Part shown: positions 15,639-24,605 of the stretch, piece by piece | Layout of the letters: each line of letters starts with the position of its first letter | Numbering within the stretch: position 1 is the first letter of the stretch | Source of the DNA: an uncultured Gemmiger sp. | Lineage (GTDB): Bacteria; Bacillota; Clostridia; Oscillospirales; Ruminococcaceae | DNA: 50,924 nucleotides | Direction: 5' to 3' | NCBI GenBank assembly: GCA_949295035.1 | Contig: CASFJO010000096.1 | Span: 1 to 50,924, forward strand | Translations under genes and position numbers: made by a program | Notes under the pieces: model-generated | What the model saw: only the letters and a program-made list of their open reading frames with translations | The model's database searches: none | Told to the model about the DNA's origin: nothing

Positions 15639-17840
15639 ATGGAAGATACGCTGCAAGCGCTTCAGGGCACAGTGGCACGGGTGATTTATGAGAACAGTGA
15701 ATCCGGCTATACCGTATTTGAATTGGCCGCCGGTGGTGAACTGCATGCGGTGGCGGGTACGATCGGGGAGGTACACGAAGGGGAGACCGTTACGGTGTAC
15801 GGTGCGTTTGGCGAACACAAGACCTATGGCGTTCAGTTCCAGGCGCAGAGCTGCGAGACGGCTGTTCCGCAGGACCTGGCGGCCTTGCAGGCGTATCTTT
15901 CCAGCGGCGCGCTGCCGTATATCGGTGCGGCGACCGCCCGCAAGATCCTGGATCGTTTCGGGATGCAGACCCTGGAGGTGATCGCTTCAGACCCGGAGCA
16001 GCTTACGGTGATCCGGGGCATCACGTCGGACAAGGCCCGCGCGATCCAGCACGAGTTTCAGCGTATGTTCGGGGTGCGGGAGGCCATCACCTGGCTGGGC
16101 CGCTTCGGGATCTCCCCCGCCAAAGCGGTGGAGGTGTTTCGGCATCTGGGGCCCGCCACGGTGGAGGCGCTCACCCAGAACCCCTATCTTTTGTGCGGAG
16201 AGCCCCTTCGCATGCGGTTTGCGCAGGTGGATAAGATCGCCGCCGCCCTGCAACTGGAGCAGGACAGCGAATTGCGGGTCAGCGCGGCGTTGCTGTATAC
16301 GCTGCGGCTGAACGCGGGCAACGGTCATACCTGTTTGCCCCGCGCCCAGCTGGTGGCGTCGGTCGCGCGGTTTCTGTCGGTGGAACCGGACCGGGTGGAC
16401 CGTCTCCTTTCCCGGGCGCTGGAGGAGGACGAGGTGCGGGGCCTGCCCATGGGGGACAGAGAATTTATTTTTCTGCCGGACCTTTTCAGCGCCGAGCAGG
16501 ACATTGCCGCCCGTTTGAGAGAGTTGGCGGCCCATCCGCTGGAACCCGGCCGCAGTGTGGAACTCGATCTCCAGGTATTGGAGCGCGCGCAGGGATTTTC
16601 CTATGCGCCGGCGCAGCGGGAGGCCATTCGCCTGGCGGTGTCCAGCCGGGTGATGGTGCTTACCGGCGGTCCGGGCACCGGAAAAACCACCACGGTCAAC
16701 GCGATCATCGCCCTGCTGGAACACCAGGGCGAACGGGTCTGTCTCTGCGCGCCCACCGGGCGTGCCGCAAAGCGGTTGGAAGAACTCACCGGTCACCGGG
16801 CGTCCACAATCCATCGCCTGTTGGAGGTGGACTATACCGGCGGCGTGGTGCGATTCATCCATAATGAGAAAAATCTGCTTCGCTGCGACGCTGTCATTCT
16901 GGACGAGATGAGCATGGTGGATGTGAAACTGTTCCAGAGTTTGCTGGCCGCTCTGCGGGCAGGTTGCCGCATCATTATGGTGGGGGACGCCAACCAGCTT
17001 CCCAGTGTGGGGCCGGGCAATATTCTGGGAGAGGTGCTCCGGGCCAAAAGCCTTCCCACCGTCTGCCTGAACGAGATCTTCCGTCAGGCGGCCAAAAGCC
17101 TGATCGTGTCCAACGCCCACCGGATCGTGGAGGGTCAACCGCCGCTGAACGGCGGCAGAGAGGACGATTTTTTCCTGATCGAAGCGGACGGTCAGGCCTG
17201 TCAGCAGCTGGTATGCGATCTGGTCTGTACCCGCCTGCCGCGGCGTTACGGGTATGATCCGGTGCGGGACATCCAGGTCCTGTGTCCCACCAAGCTGGGG
17301 CCGGTGGGCACGGTGGAACTGAACAAACAGCTGCAGAAACAACTCAATCCGCCCCGTCAGGGCCTGGCGGAGATCGAGACCGCCGGCCGGATCTTTCGGG
17401 TGGGGGATAAGGTCATGCAGGTGCGCAATAACTATGACATCCCGTTTGAGCGGGACGGGGGCGAGACCGGCGTGGGCGCGTACAATGGCGATGTGGGGAT
17501 CGTGACCGGCATTGACCCGGCCCATGGAACCGTGCAGGTCCAAATGGATGACAGACGTATCCTCTATAGCCAGGAAAATCTGGCTGAGCTGGAGATCGCC
17601 TATGCCGTCACGGTGCACAAAAGCCAGGGCAACGAATTTCCCGCCGTGGTGCTGCCGGTGGCGGATGTGCCGGAAAAATTGCGCTATCGGAATCTGTTTT
17701 ATACCGGCGTGACCCGGGCGCGCAGTTTGTGCGTGGTGCCGGGTCGGCGCGCGGTAGTGGCCGCCATGGTGGCGAATGTTCGCCAGAATCTGCGCTACAG
17801 CGCGCTGGGATGGCTCCTCAGCCGGGAGGACCCCGCATGA
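15639..17840 (+). CDS. recD2: RecD2-type ATP-dependent 5'-3' DNA helicase
   Basis: This 733-residue superfamily 1B helicase resembles RecD but acts without RecBC; it is linked to replication fork and repair work. The N-terminal OB-like and helix-hairpin-helix region covers about residues 1-200. Walker A GGPGTGKTT is at 343-351, followed by APTGRAAKRL, the Walker B DEMSMVD, GDANQLPSVGPGN and the late motif AVTVHKSQGNEF with YTGVTRAR. The start at 15639 follows GAGAGGGGG; the open frame extends further left without a ribosome site. Its stop overlaps the comF start (ATGA), so the two are translationally coupled. Confidence 0.93.
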   Translation: MEDTLQALQGTVARVIYENSESGYTVFELAAGGELHAVAGTIGEVHEGETVTVYGAFGEHKTYGVQFQAQSCETAVPQDLAALQAYLSSGALPYIGAATARKILDRFGMQTLEVIASDPEQLTVIRGITSDKARAIQHEFQRMFGVREAITWLGRFGISPAKAVEVFRHLGPATVEALTQNPYLLCGEPLRMRFAQVDKIAAALQLEQDSELRVSAALLYTLRLNAGNGHTCLPRAQLVASVARFLSVEPDRVDRLLSRALEEDEVRGLPMGDREFIFLPDLFSAEQDIAARLRELAAHPLEPGRSVELDLQVLERAQGFSYAPAQREAIRLAVSSRVMVLTGGPGTGKTTTVNAIIALLEHQGERVCLCAPTGRAAKRLEELTGHRASTIHRLLEVDYTGGVVRFIHNEKNLLRCDAVILDEMSMVDVKLFQSLLAALRAGCRIIMVGDANQLPSVGPGNILGEVLRAKSLPTVCLNEIFRQAAKSLIVSNAHRIVEGQPPLNGGREDDFFLIEADGQACQQLVCDLVCTRLPRRYGYDPVRDIQVLCPTKLGPVGTVELNKQLQKQLNPPRQGLAEIETAGRIFRVGDKVMQVRNNYDIPFERDGGETGVGAYNGDVGIVTGIDPAHGTVQVQMDDRRILYSQENLAELEIAYAVTVHKSQGNEFPAVVLPVADVPEKLRYRNLFYTGVTRARSLCVVPGRRAVVAAMVANVRQNLRYSALGWLLSREDPA

Positions 17841-18544
17841 AGCCGGCCTTACAGCGGGCTGTGGATCTTTTGTATCCGCCGTGCTGCCCGTTCTGCGGGC
17901 AGGTGTTGGGGCCGCTGACCGATTGCCCGGATTGCAGCGGATCGGTACAGGCGCTGGAACTTCATCCGCCTCGTCTGCCGCAGAGCGAGTTTCATATCGG
18001 CGGGCTCAACAACGCGGCGGCAGTGTATCGCTATGAAGGCCTTGCGCGCAGCGCGGTGCTCCGGCTGAAACGGGAGCGTCACCCGGACGCGGCCCGCTGG
18101 CTGGGCGCCCGGATGGCGACGATATTCGGTTGCGATTTCAACGCGGCTTATGGTACAATATCCACAGTGCGCCTGCCCTTGTCCCCGGCGGATCTGATCG
18201 TGCCGGCGCCGTCTTCCCATCGGCGTACCTGGCAGCCGACCCGTCTGCTGGCGCGGCGGCTGGGCAGAGCGCTGGAACTCCCGGTGGCGGAAAAGGTTTT
18301 GGCAAAACGCCGGGACCTTCCGCCCCAGGAGGGGCTTACCGGGCAGGAGCGGCTGCGCAACGCCCGCCGTTCAGTGAGGGTCGCGGATCCGCAGCCGGTG
18401 ATCGGCCGGCGGGTCCTTTTGGTGGATGACGTGATCACAACGGGCGGTACGGCTGCCGACTGCACCCGGGCGCTTTTGGCGGCAGGGGCGGTCACGGTGG
18501 ATCTGATCTGTCTGGCCGCGGCTTTCCCGGGGCGGGAGCGTTAA
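17837..18544 (+). CDS. comF: ComF-family phosphoribosyltransferase-like protein
   Basis: A 235-residue protein with an N-terminal zinc-finger-like region (C16, C17, C20, C30, C33) and a C-terminal phosphoribosyltransferase fold. The PRPP-binding motif is VLLVDDVITTGGTA. ComF proteins are required for efficient DNA uptake in naturally competent bacteria, probably acting on incoming single strands, but many non-competent species keep them. The start overlaps the recD2 stop by four bases, pairing two DNA-processing proteins. Length is typical. No other competence genes are visible in the window. Confidence 0.9.
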   Translation: MKPALQRAVDLLYPPCCPFCGQVLGPLTDCPDCSGSVQALELHPPRLPQSEFHIGGLNNAAAVYRYEGLARSAVLRLKRERHPDAARWLGARMATIFGCDFNAAYGTISTVRLPLSPADLIVPAPSSHRRTWQPTRLLARRLGRALELPVAEKVLAKRRDLPPQEGLTGQERLRNARRSVRVADPQPVIGRRVLLVDDVITTGGTAADCTRALLAAGAVTVDLICLAAAFPGRER

Positions 18545-18595
18545 GCTGCCCGTGCCGCGGCCCTCGTTACAGATACAGCAAAGGAGAGATTCAAC

Positions 18596-19618
18596 ATGGC
18601 ACAGAATGATATCGGCATCGACCTTGGAACGACCACGGTGATCGTGGCGGTAGAGGGCAAAGGGGTCGTGCTCAACCAGCCCAGCATTGTGGCGATCGAC
18701 CGCCGTAAAAACCAGGTGCTGGCCGTGGGGGAGCAGGCGCTGGCCATGGTGGGGCGTACACCCAGCTATATTGAGGCCATTCGCCCGTTGAAGGACGGCG
18801 TGATCTCGGACCATAAGGTCACCCAGGAGATGATCTGCCGATTTGTCAATCTGGTGTATGATTCCCGATTCATCAAGCCCCGTGTGGCGGTATGTGTGCC
18901 GGCGGCGATCACGGGGATCGAAAGCGACGCGGTGGTGGAGGCCGTGGTGGCGGCGGGCGCCCGTCAGGTATATTTGATCGACGAGCCCCTGGCTGCCGCA
19001 CTGGGAAGCGGTGTGGACATCATGCAGCCCCGGGGCTGCATGATCATTGATATCGGTGGTGGTACCACCGACCTGGCGGTGATCAGCCTGGGCGGCAAGG
19101 TCCAGTCTGCCGGTGTGGATATCGCCGGGAACACCTTCGACGATGAGATCCTGAAGTTCGTTCGCCAAAAATACAACATCGCGATCGGGCAGCGGATGGC
19201 GGAGGAACTGAAAAAGCAGGTCGCCTGCTGTTCCTGTCTGCGCTTTTCCGCTTCGATGGACGTCAAGGGCCGTAGCCTGATCACCGGTCTGCCCCAGAGG
19301 GTGGAGATCCGAACCGAAGATCTGTATGAACCGGTCATGTTCCTTGCCGAACAGATCTGTGCCGCCGCGCATCAGATCCTGGAGCATACCCCGCCGGAGC
19401 TGGCCGGCGATATTTTTGCCGACGGCGTGATGCTCACCGGCGGCGGCGCGATGCTGCGCGGCCTGCCGGAATATCTGTCGCAGGAACTGAAGGTCCGAGT
19501 ACATCTCTCGCCGGATCCGGTCAACTGCGTGGCCCTTGGAACCGCAAAATCTCTGGATATGGTGGACCAGTTGGAGGTCGGATTCAAGGATGCCACCCCC
19601 CGCATTGGCCACCGATGA
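18596..19618 (+). CDS. mreB: rod-shape determining protein MreB/Mbl
   Basis: This bacterial actin homologue forms membrane-associated filaments that steer lateral wall synthesis. The 340-residue protein has the phosphate-1 motif GIDLGTTTV near its N-terminus, DEPLAAALG, the phosphate-2 motif IIDIGGGTTD and the adenosine motif LTGGGAMLRGL. These are all in the usual order. The start at 18596 follows AAAGGAGAG. mreC and mreD are not adjacent, so it may be the Mbl-type paralogue instead of the main MreB. A strong terminator follows the stop. Confidence 0.93.
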   Translation: MAQNDIGIDLGTTTVIVAVEGKGVVLNQPSIVAIDRRKNQVLAVGEQALAMVGRTPSYIEAIRPLKDGVISDHKVTQEMICRFVNLVYDSRFIKPRVAVCVPAAITGIESDAVVEAVVAAGARQVYLIDEPLAAALGSGVDIMQPRGCMIIDIGGGTTDLAVISLGGKVQSAGVDIAGNTFDDEILKFVRQKYNIAIGQRMAEELKKQVACCSCLRFSASMDVKGRSLITGLPQRVEIRTEDLYEPVMFLAEQICAAAHQILEHTPPELAGDIFADGVMLTGGGAMLRGLPEYLSQELKVRVHLSPDPVNCVALGTAKSLDMVDQLEVGFKDATPRIGHR

Positions 19619-19632
19619 TCTTATTGTATGCC

Positions 19633-19667
19633 GCTCCGACCAGAGCCAACGGTCGGGGCGCTTTTTG
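19633..19667 (+). terminator. intrinsic terminator after mreB
   Basis: GCTCCGACC (19633-19641) pairs with GGTCGGGGC (19651-19659), followed by GCTTTTTG. Confidence 0.75.
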
Positions 19668-19780
19668 TTGCCTGTATCGGCCCGCCCGGGCAAAAGCAAC
19701 AAACAAAACCGGCGCACAAACCGGCCCAAACAGGAATATATTGAACCAAATCCTGTTTTTTGAGGAAGGAGCGCCGTTGT

Positions 19781-20416
19781 ATGCAGAAAAAGTGCCGCCG
19801 GACCAGCCCCCGTCGCTCGCGCCGCCGGGCCGCTGTGTTGATTGCGGTTGCGTTGGTGTGTTATCTGCTGTTCAGCGCCGAGGCCCGGCTGCGTCCCATG
19901 ATCCTGACCATGGCGGAATACGAGTGCCGTCAGCGGGCCATACAAAAAATGAACACAGCGGTCACCGACGCGATGGCCGCCGCGCCGCAGCTGTTTGAGG
20001 GGTTGTATCGGATCGAGCGGGACCCGCAGGGCGCGGTCCTGGCCGTGACCGGTGATGCGGCCGCTATCAACCAGGTCAAAGCGCATCTGACCCAGCAGGT
20101 GGCGGCGGCGCTGGATCAGCTGCGGGAACAGACCTATTATATCCCGGTGGGTTCGCTGCTGGGCTGGCAGCTTTTGGCGGGGCGCGGCCCATCCATTGGC
20201 TTTCAGGCGATCCCGGATTCGTATGTTAACAGCGATGTGATCACCACGCTGGATACCGCCGGCATCAATCAAACGGAATTGCGGGTGTTTTTGGTACTTC
20301 AGGCGGATATGACCGCCATGCTGGGCGGATATTCCGCCGAGGTATACGTGGAAAACCAGATCTGCATCGCCCAGGTCCTGATCGTAGGGCAGGTGCCTCA
20401 GACCTACGTGCAATAG
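19781..20416 (+). CDS. yunB: sporulation protein YunB
   Basis: This 211-residue protein has a basic N-terminus and one membrane segment (AAVLIAVALVCYLLF), then a soluble domain. The VPVGSLLG-like stretch IPVGSLLGWQLLAGRGP and the final VENQICIAQVLIVGQVPQ are typical of YunB. In Bacillus it is made in the mother cell under sigma-E and is needed for full spore formation; its molecular job is unclear. The start at 19781 follows AAGGAG. A TTG at 19760 is in frame but overlaps the ribosome site. Its presence supports a spore-forming host, as does the spoIIIA operon 2 kb away. Confidence 0.88.
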   Translation: MQKKCRRTSPRRSRRRAAVLIAVALVCYLLFSAEARLRPMILTMAEYECRQRAIQKMNTAVTDAMAAAPQLFEGLYRIERDPQGAVLAVTGDAAAINQVKAHLTQQVAAALDQLREQTYYIPVGSLLGWQLLAGRGPSIGFQAIPDSYVNSDVITTLDTAGINQTELRVFLVLQADMTAMLGGYSAEVYVENQICIAQVLIVGQVPQTYVQ

Positions 20417-20427
20417 CGGCGGGGATG

Positions 20428-20436
20428 TGGTATACT
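20428..20436 (+). promoter_or_regulatory. possible extended -10 promoter for ligA
   Basis: TGGTATACT is an extended -10 element 47 bases before the ligA start. No good -35 box is visible at the proper distance. Confidence 0.35.
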
Positions 20437-20483
20437 GATTACGCAAAAAAATACACGGCCCGCTTTTGGGCACGGGAGCAGCT

Positions 20484-22472
20484 ATGGAACAGAAAGAACG
20501 CATTGATTTCCTCGTCAAAACGCTGAATCAGGCCTCAGAAGCCTATTACGGCGGAAAAGAAGAACAGATGACCAACTTCGAGTGGGATCAACTGTTTGAC
20601 GAACTGACCGACCTGGAAGCGCAAACCGGTTATATCCGGCCGGACAGCCCCACCCAGACCACCAGCCACGCGGACGCTGGCGAGGACGGCGCGGGGGAAA
20701 AGGAGCCGCACGAATATCCGGCACTTTCCCTGGCCAAGACCAAGGACGTGGCCGAACTGCAGAAGTGGGCCGGCGACCGGGATGTGTGGCTGTCCTGGAA
20801 ACTGGACGGCCTGACCCTGGTATTGACCTACGACGGAGGCCAGCTGGTCAAGATCCTCACCCGCGGTAACGGGATCGTCGGCAGTAACATCACCTATATG
20901 AAGGAGGCGTTGGTTGGGGTCCCGCTGACCCTGGCGGAGACCGGTCATCTGGTGGTCCGGGGTGAGGCCACCATCTCCTACACAGATTTTGAAAGGATCA
21001 ATGATACGCTGGACGAGGAGGATGACAAGTACGCCAATCCCCGCAATCTGGCCTCCGGGACCCTGGCGCTGGACAAGACCAATCTGGACAAGGTGAAGGA
21101 ACGTCGGGTGACCTTCAACGCCTTTACGCTGGTGTACACCGACCAGAAGATCCTCTCCTGGGGAGACCGGATGGACTGGTTGGACAAACTGGGTTTTATC
21201 ACGGTGGAACGGCAGCGCACGGGCGCGGCCGGCCTGCCTGCGGCCATCCAGCGATTCACCGAAAAGGTGGACCGGGGCGAGATGGACATTCCTGTGGACG
21301 GCCTGGTGCTCACCTACGACGATACCGTCTACGCGGCCACCGGCAGCGTGACCGGCCACCATGCCACCCGCGCCGGCTACGCGTATAAATGGCAGGATGT
21401 GAAGGCGGTGACCACGCTGGAGAGCATCGACTGGTCCTGCGCAGCCTCGATCATCACGCCGGTGGCCGTGTTCGCGCCGGTACAGCTGGAGGGAACTACC
21501 GTCACCCGGGCCTCCCTGTGCAACATCAGCGAGATGGAACGACTGGGGATCGGAGAAAACGGCAAGACCGAGATCGAGGTGATCAAGGCCAACAAGATCA
21601 TTCCCAAATGCGTGGCGGTGCGCAAGGCGGAAGGAACTTTTCAGATACCGGCGCAGTGCCCGGTATGCGGCGCGCCCACCGAGATCCGGGTGAACGGCAA
21701 GGGAGATACCAAGACCCTCCGTTGCACCAACCCGGCTTGCCCGGCCAAGCATTTGAAGCGGTTCTCCCGCTTTGTGAGCAAGACAGGCATGGATATTGAC
21801 GGCTTTTCCATCCAGAGCCTGCGGGTATTCGTAAACCAGGGCTTTATCCGGGATTACGCGGATATCTACCACCTGAGCGAACATCGTGACGCCATCGTGT
21901 CGCTGGACGGCTTTGGCGAGCGATCCTATGAAAAGCTGACCGCCGCTATCGAAAAGAGCCGCAGCGCCCATCCGGCCAACTTTCTGTTTGCTCTGTGCAT
22001 TCCGATGATCGGGGTGGACGCGGCCAAAAAGATCCTGGCAGCGCTGGGCAGCGACGGCTTTGCCCGCCGGGTGGAGGCGGGCCTGCCCTTTGACGATGTG
22101 GAGGGGATCGGACCGGAGCGCTCCAACGCGCTGCAAAGCTGGTTTGCCGATCCGGAAAATCGCGCCGTCTATCACAAACTGCTCGGGGAACTGCGCCTGG
22201 AAACGGTGGAGCCGCGGGATACTTCGGGCGGCCGCTGCGCCGGCCTGACCTTTGTGATCACCGGCAATGTGCATCTCTTTGCCAACCGGGCGGCGTTCAA
22301 GAAGTATGTGGAGGCCGAGGGCGGTATGGTGGCGGGAAGTGTGTCCGGCAAGACCAGTTTTCTGGTCAACAACGACCGGGCTTCCACCTCGTCAAAAAAC
22401 AAAAAAGCGGCGGAACTGGGGGTGCCAATCCTTTCGGAAGACGAGTTTGTGGAACGTTTTGGCCAGGCATAA
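20484..22472 (+). CDS. ligA: NAD-dependent DNA ligase
   Basis: LigA seals nicks in duplex DNA using NAD+. The 662-residue protein shows the Ia-type N-terminus (AYYGG), adenylation lysine K106 in WKLDG, RGEATIS, NPRNLASGTL and an OB fold. The zinc finger CPVCGAPT...CTNPACPAKH is followed by helix-hairpin-helix repeats and a C-terminal BRCT domain (LTFVITGNV...SGKTSFLV). Several normally fixed positions differ: RGNGIVGSNIT replaces RGDG..GEDVT, and the region after DSPTQ lacks RVG. It is therefore a divergent but full-length enzyme. It could be the main ligase or a second copy. Start ATG 20484 follows GGGAG. Confidence 0.9.
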   Translation: MEQKERIDFLVKTLNQASEAYYGGKEEQMTNFEWDQLFDELTDLEAQTGYIRPDSPTQTTSHADAGEDGAGEKEPHEYPALSLAKTKDVAELQKWAGDRDVWLSWKLDGLTLVLTYDGGQLVKILTRGNGIVGSNITYMKEALVGVPLTLAETGHLVVRGEATISYTDFERINDTLDEEDDKYANPRNLASGTLALDKTNLDKVKERRVTFNAFTLVYTDQKILSWGDRMDWLDKLGFITVERQRTGAAGLPAAIQRFTEKVDRGEMDIPVDGLVLTYDDTVYAATGSVTGHHATRAGYAYKWQDVKAVTTLESIDWSCAASIITPVAVFAPVQLEGTTVTRASLCNISEMERLGIGENGKTEIEVIKANKIIPKCVAVRKAEGTFQIPAQCPVCGAPTEIRVNGKGDTKTLRCTNPACPAKHLKRFSRFVSKTGMDIDGFSIQSLRVFVNQGFIRDYADIYHLSEHRDAIVSLDGFGERSYEKLTAAIEKSRSAHPANFLFALCIPMIGVDAAKKILAALGSDGFARRVEAGLPFDDVEGIGPERSNALQSWFADPENRAVYHKLLGELRLETVEPRDTSGGRCAGLTFVITGNVHLFANRAAFKKYVEAEGGMVAGSVSGKTSFLVNNDRASTSSKNKKAAELGVPILSEDEFVERFGQA

Positions 22473-22491
22473 ACCGAAAAAATACGATTCA

Positions 22492-22525
22492 GCGCGGAAA
22501 CCTGTCGGCGGGTTTCCGCGCTTTT
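22492..22525 (+). terminator. intrinsic terminator after ligA
   Basis: GCGCGGAAACC (22492-22502) pairs perfectly with GGTTTCCGCGC (22511-22521), followed by TTTT. It separates ligA from spoIIIA. Confidence 0.8.
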
Positions 22526-22564
22526 GGCTTTTACAGGCAATTGGGAACGTCCGGCACTGGCAGT

Positions 22565-22592
22565 TCTAAATCCAGCCGCCCGGCCATATAGT
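22565..22592 (+). promoter_or_regulatory. possible sigma-E promoter of the spoIIIA operon
   Basis: CATATAGT (22585-22592) matches the sigma-E -10 form CATAnAnT, and TCTAAAT (22565-22571) lies 13 bases upstream at the -35 position. It is 27 bases before spoIIIAA, an operon known to be sigma-E controlled in Bacillus. Confidence 0.4.
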
Positions 22593-22618
22593 GGGAGCAT
22601 GGAGAGCGAGGCGAAAAC

Positions 22619-23527
22619 ATGGACGAGTATTACCAGGCAATACAGTCTCTTCCGGAGGCTTTACAGACTCGCCTGGCGGCGCTGCCCCCCGCACAAGCGG
22701 CGCAGGTGCGGGAGATCCGTCTGCGCAGCGAGCGCCCGGTGGAGCTGCGGGGCGAACAGTTCCGTTATCTGTTGGCAGCGGGCGGGGCAGGCCCCGACCC
22801 GGCGCTGTCGCCGGCGCTTTCCCACCGGCAATTGCAGGAGTGTTTTTACGCGTTGTGCGGTCAGTCGGTACACAGCCGGGCAGCCGAACTTCGGCAGGGA
22901 CATGTCACCCTGCCGGGCGGGCATCGGGTAGGGGTCGCTGGCGTGCCGGTCCGTGACGAGGAAGGAACGATAACCGGCTTCAAAACGGTTACTTCACTGA
23001 ATCTGCGGGTAGCGCGCCGTGTTGCGGTTTCGCTGCCGGAGGAAATGGCGGCGGCGCTGCGCGACTTTACGGGACTGCTGGTGGCAGGGCCGCCCGGCAG
23101 CGGCAAAACGACACTGCTGCGGGCGGTTGCCGGGCAGCTTTGCCGCATGGGGCAGACGGTTTCGGTGGTGGACGAGCGGTGCGAATTGTTTCCCGGCGGG
23201 ATGCAGGGATTTGCCTTTGTTCCGCCGCCGCATTGCGACGTGCTCTCCTCCTGGCCCAAAGCCCGGGGGATCTTGCAGGCCGTGCGCACACTGGGACCGG
23301 ATGTGATCCTGTGCGACGAATTGGGAGACAGCGAGGAGGTGCGCGCTGTGGCGCAGGGACTTCACGCGGGAGTGCGGTTTGCGCTCACCGTACACGCGGC
23401 GGCGCCGGAGGATCTGGTTCGTCGCCCGCCACTGCGGGAACTGACCGCCACCGGCGCGTTTGACCGGCTGATTTTGCTGGAAAGCGGCCTCCATCCGGGC
23501 AGGGTCCGGCAGGTGATCCGGCTGTGA
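22619..23527 (+). CDS. spoIIIAA: stage III sporulation protein AA, ATPase
   Basis: This 302-residue cytoplasmic ATPase resembles secretion ATPases and powers the SpoIIIA-SpoIIQ channel that links mother cell and forespore. Walker A GPPGSGKTT is at 157-165, followed by VVDERCEL and the Walker B-like DVILCDELGD. The N-terminal third carries REIRLRSERP, typical of SpoIIIAA. It opens an eight-gene operon in the standard order. Its stop overlaps the next start by four bases. Length is normal. Confidence 0.95.
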   Translation: MDEYYQAIQSLPEALQTRLAALPPAQAAQVREIRLRSERPVELRGEQFRYLLAAGGAGPDPALSPALSHRQLQECFYALCGQSVHSRAAELRQGHVTLPGGHRVGVAGVPVRDEEGTITGFKTVTSLNLRVARRVAVSLPEEMAAALRDFTGLLVAGPPGSGKTTLLRAVAGQLCRMGQTVSVVDERCELFPGGMQGFAFVPPPHCDVLSSWPKARGILQAVRTLGPDVILCDELGDSEEVRAVAQGLHAGVRFALTVHAAAPEDLVRRPPLRELTATGAFDRLILLESGLHPGRVRQVIRL

Positions 23528-23997
23528 ACGGCTGGGTGCTTCGCCTGATCGGGGCGGCCCTCGCGCTTTGCGCAGGCTACGGCTGGGGTGCGCTGCGGGT
23601 AGAGCGGGCTTGCCGGCATACCCATACGCTGGACGAGCTTGCCAAGGTGCTGGACTTTATCCGCACGGCGATCCTGTACCGGGAGATGGATTCCGCGGAA
23701 ATTTTGCGGCAGCTTCAGGCGGAAACGCCGTTGAACTGGCTGTCCGGCAGCCGTACACAGCTGTACCAGATCCGGCCGCCGAAATCGCTTCCTCCGGAAC
23801 AGTATGCCGTGTTTGCGGAATGCTTTTCCCTGTTGGGACGCTGCGGTGCCGAAGAGGCGGTGCGCCATCTGGAATATTGCCTGGCGCGTTGTGAAACCTT
23901 TCGGGCCGCCGCGGCGGCGGAAGAACAAAAAGCAAAAAATCTGTATCGCCAGATAGGGCTGTGCATGGGCGCGCTGGCGGTGCTGTTCCTGCTGTAA
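23524..23997 (+). CDS. spoIIIAB: stage III sporulation protein AB
   Basis: A 157-residue protein with one N-terminal membrane segment, a helical GspF-like central domain and a C-terminal hydrophobic anchor (LCMGALAVLFLL). RTAILYREMDSAEIL is the recognisable family stretch. It is thought to form the inner-membrane platform that couples SpoIIIAA to the channel. The start is GTG at 23524, overlapping the spoIIIAA stop. Confidence 0.9.
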   Translation: MNGWVLRLIGAALALCAGYGWGALRVERACRHTHTLDELAKVLDFIRTAILYREMDSAEILRQLQAETPLNWLSGSRTQLYQIRPPKSLPPEQYAVFAECFSLLGRCGAEEAVRHLEYCLARCETFRAAAAAEEQKAKNLYRQIGLCMGALAVLFLL

Positions 23998-24024
23998 AAA
24001 CAAGGGATCGGGAGGCGGCGTTGC

Positions 24025-24219
24025 ATGGACATAGATCTGGTATTCAAGATCGCGGCCATCGGCATTATCGTGGCGGTGCTGAATCAGCTTTTGATACGTT
24101 CCGGACGGGAGGACCAGGCCATGATGACCACCCTGGCAGGTCTGATCGTGGTGCTGTCCATGATGGTGAAGGAGATCAGCGATCTGTTCATCACCATCAA
24201 AGCACTGTTCAACCTGTGA
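24025..24219 (+). CDS. spoIIIAC: stage III sporulation protein AC
   Basis: A 64-residue membrane protein with two hydrophobic helices (FKIAAIGIIVAVLNQLLI and TLAGLIVVLSMMV), the exact size and pattern of SpoIIIAC. It is a small membrane component of the mother-cell to forespore channel. GGGAGG lies upstream, and its stop overlaps the GTG start of spoIIIAD. Confidence 0.93.
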   Translation: MDIDLVFKIAAIGIIVAVLNQLLIRSGREDQAMMTTLAGLIVVLSMMVKEISDLFITIKALFNL

Positions 24220-24605
24220 GCGCCGCACAGATCGGGGCGGTGGCGGGCGTAGCCATCGTTACGGTGATACTGGCGGTGTTGCTGCGCCCCTACTCGCCGG
24301 TGTACGCGCTGCTTGCCTCTCTGGCGGGCACGGTGGTGCTGCTTGCCTGGATGCTGCCCTATGCGGCGCAGACGCTGCAATGGCTGGAGAATGTGTCTCC
24401 CTATCTGCGCCAGGAAGAGTTCCTTTGTCTGGTGCGGGCGGCCGGGATCGCTCTGATCGCGCAGACGGCGCAGGACCTTTGTAAAGACGCGGGAATGACA
24501 GCGATGGGCGCCAAGGTGGAACTGGCAGGGCGATGTATGATCCTTCTGTCCGCCTTGCCCATGCTGCGGCAGGTGGTGGATGTATGGAGCCGACTACTTC
24601 GATGA
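24216..24605 (+). CDS. spoIIIAD: stage III sporulation protein AD
   Basis: This 129-residue membrane protein has about four hydrophobic helices, beginning AAQIGAVAGVAIVTVILAVL. The IALIAQTAQDLCKDAGM stretch is the family mark. The start is GTG at 24216, inside the end of spoIIIAC; the longer open frame to the left overlaps spoIIIAC and is not used. It works with AC and AE in the channel membrane part. Confidence 0.9.
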   Translation: MSAAQIGAVAGVAIVTVILAVLLRPYSPVYALLASLAGTVVLLAWMLPYAAQTLQWLENVSPYLRQEEFLCLVRAAGIALIAQTAQDLCKDAGMTAMGAKVELAGRCMILLSALPMLRQVVDVWSRLLR

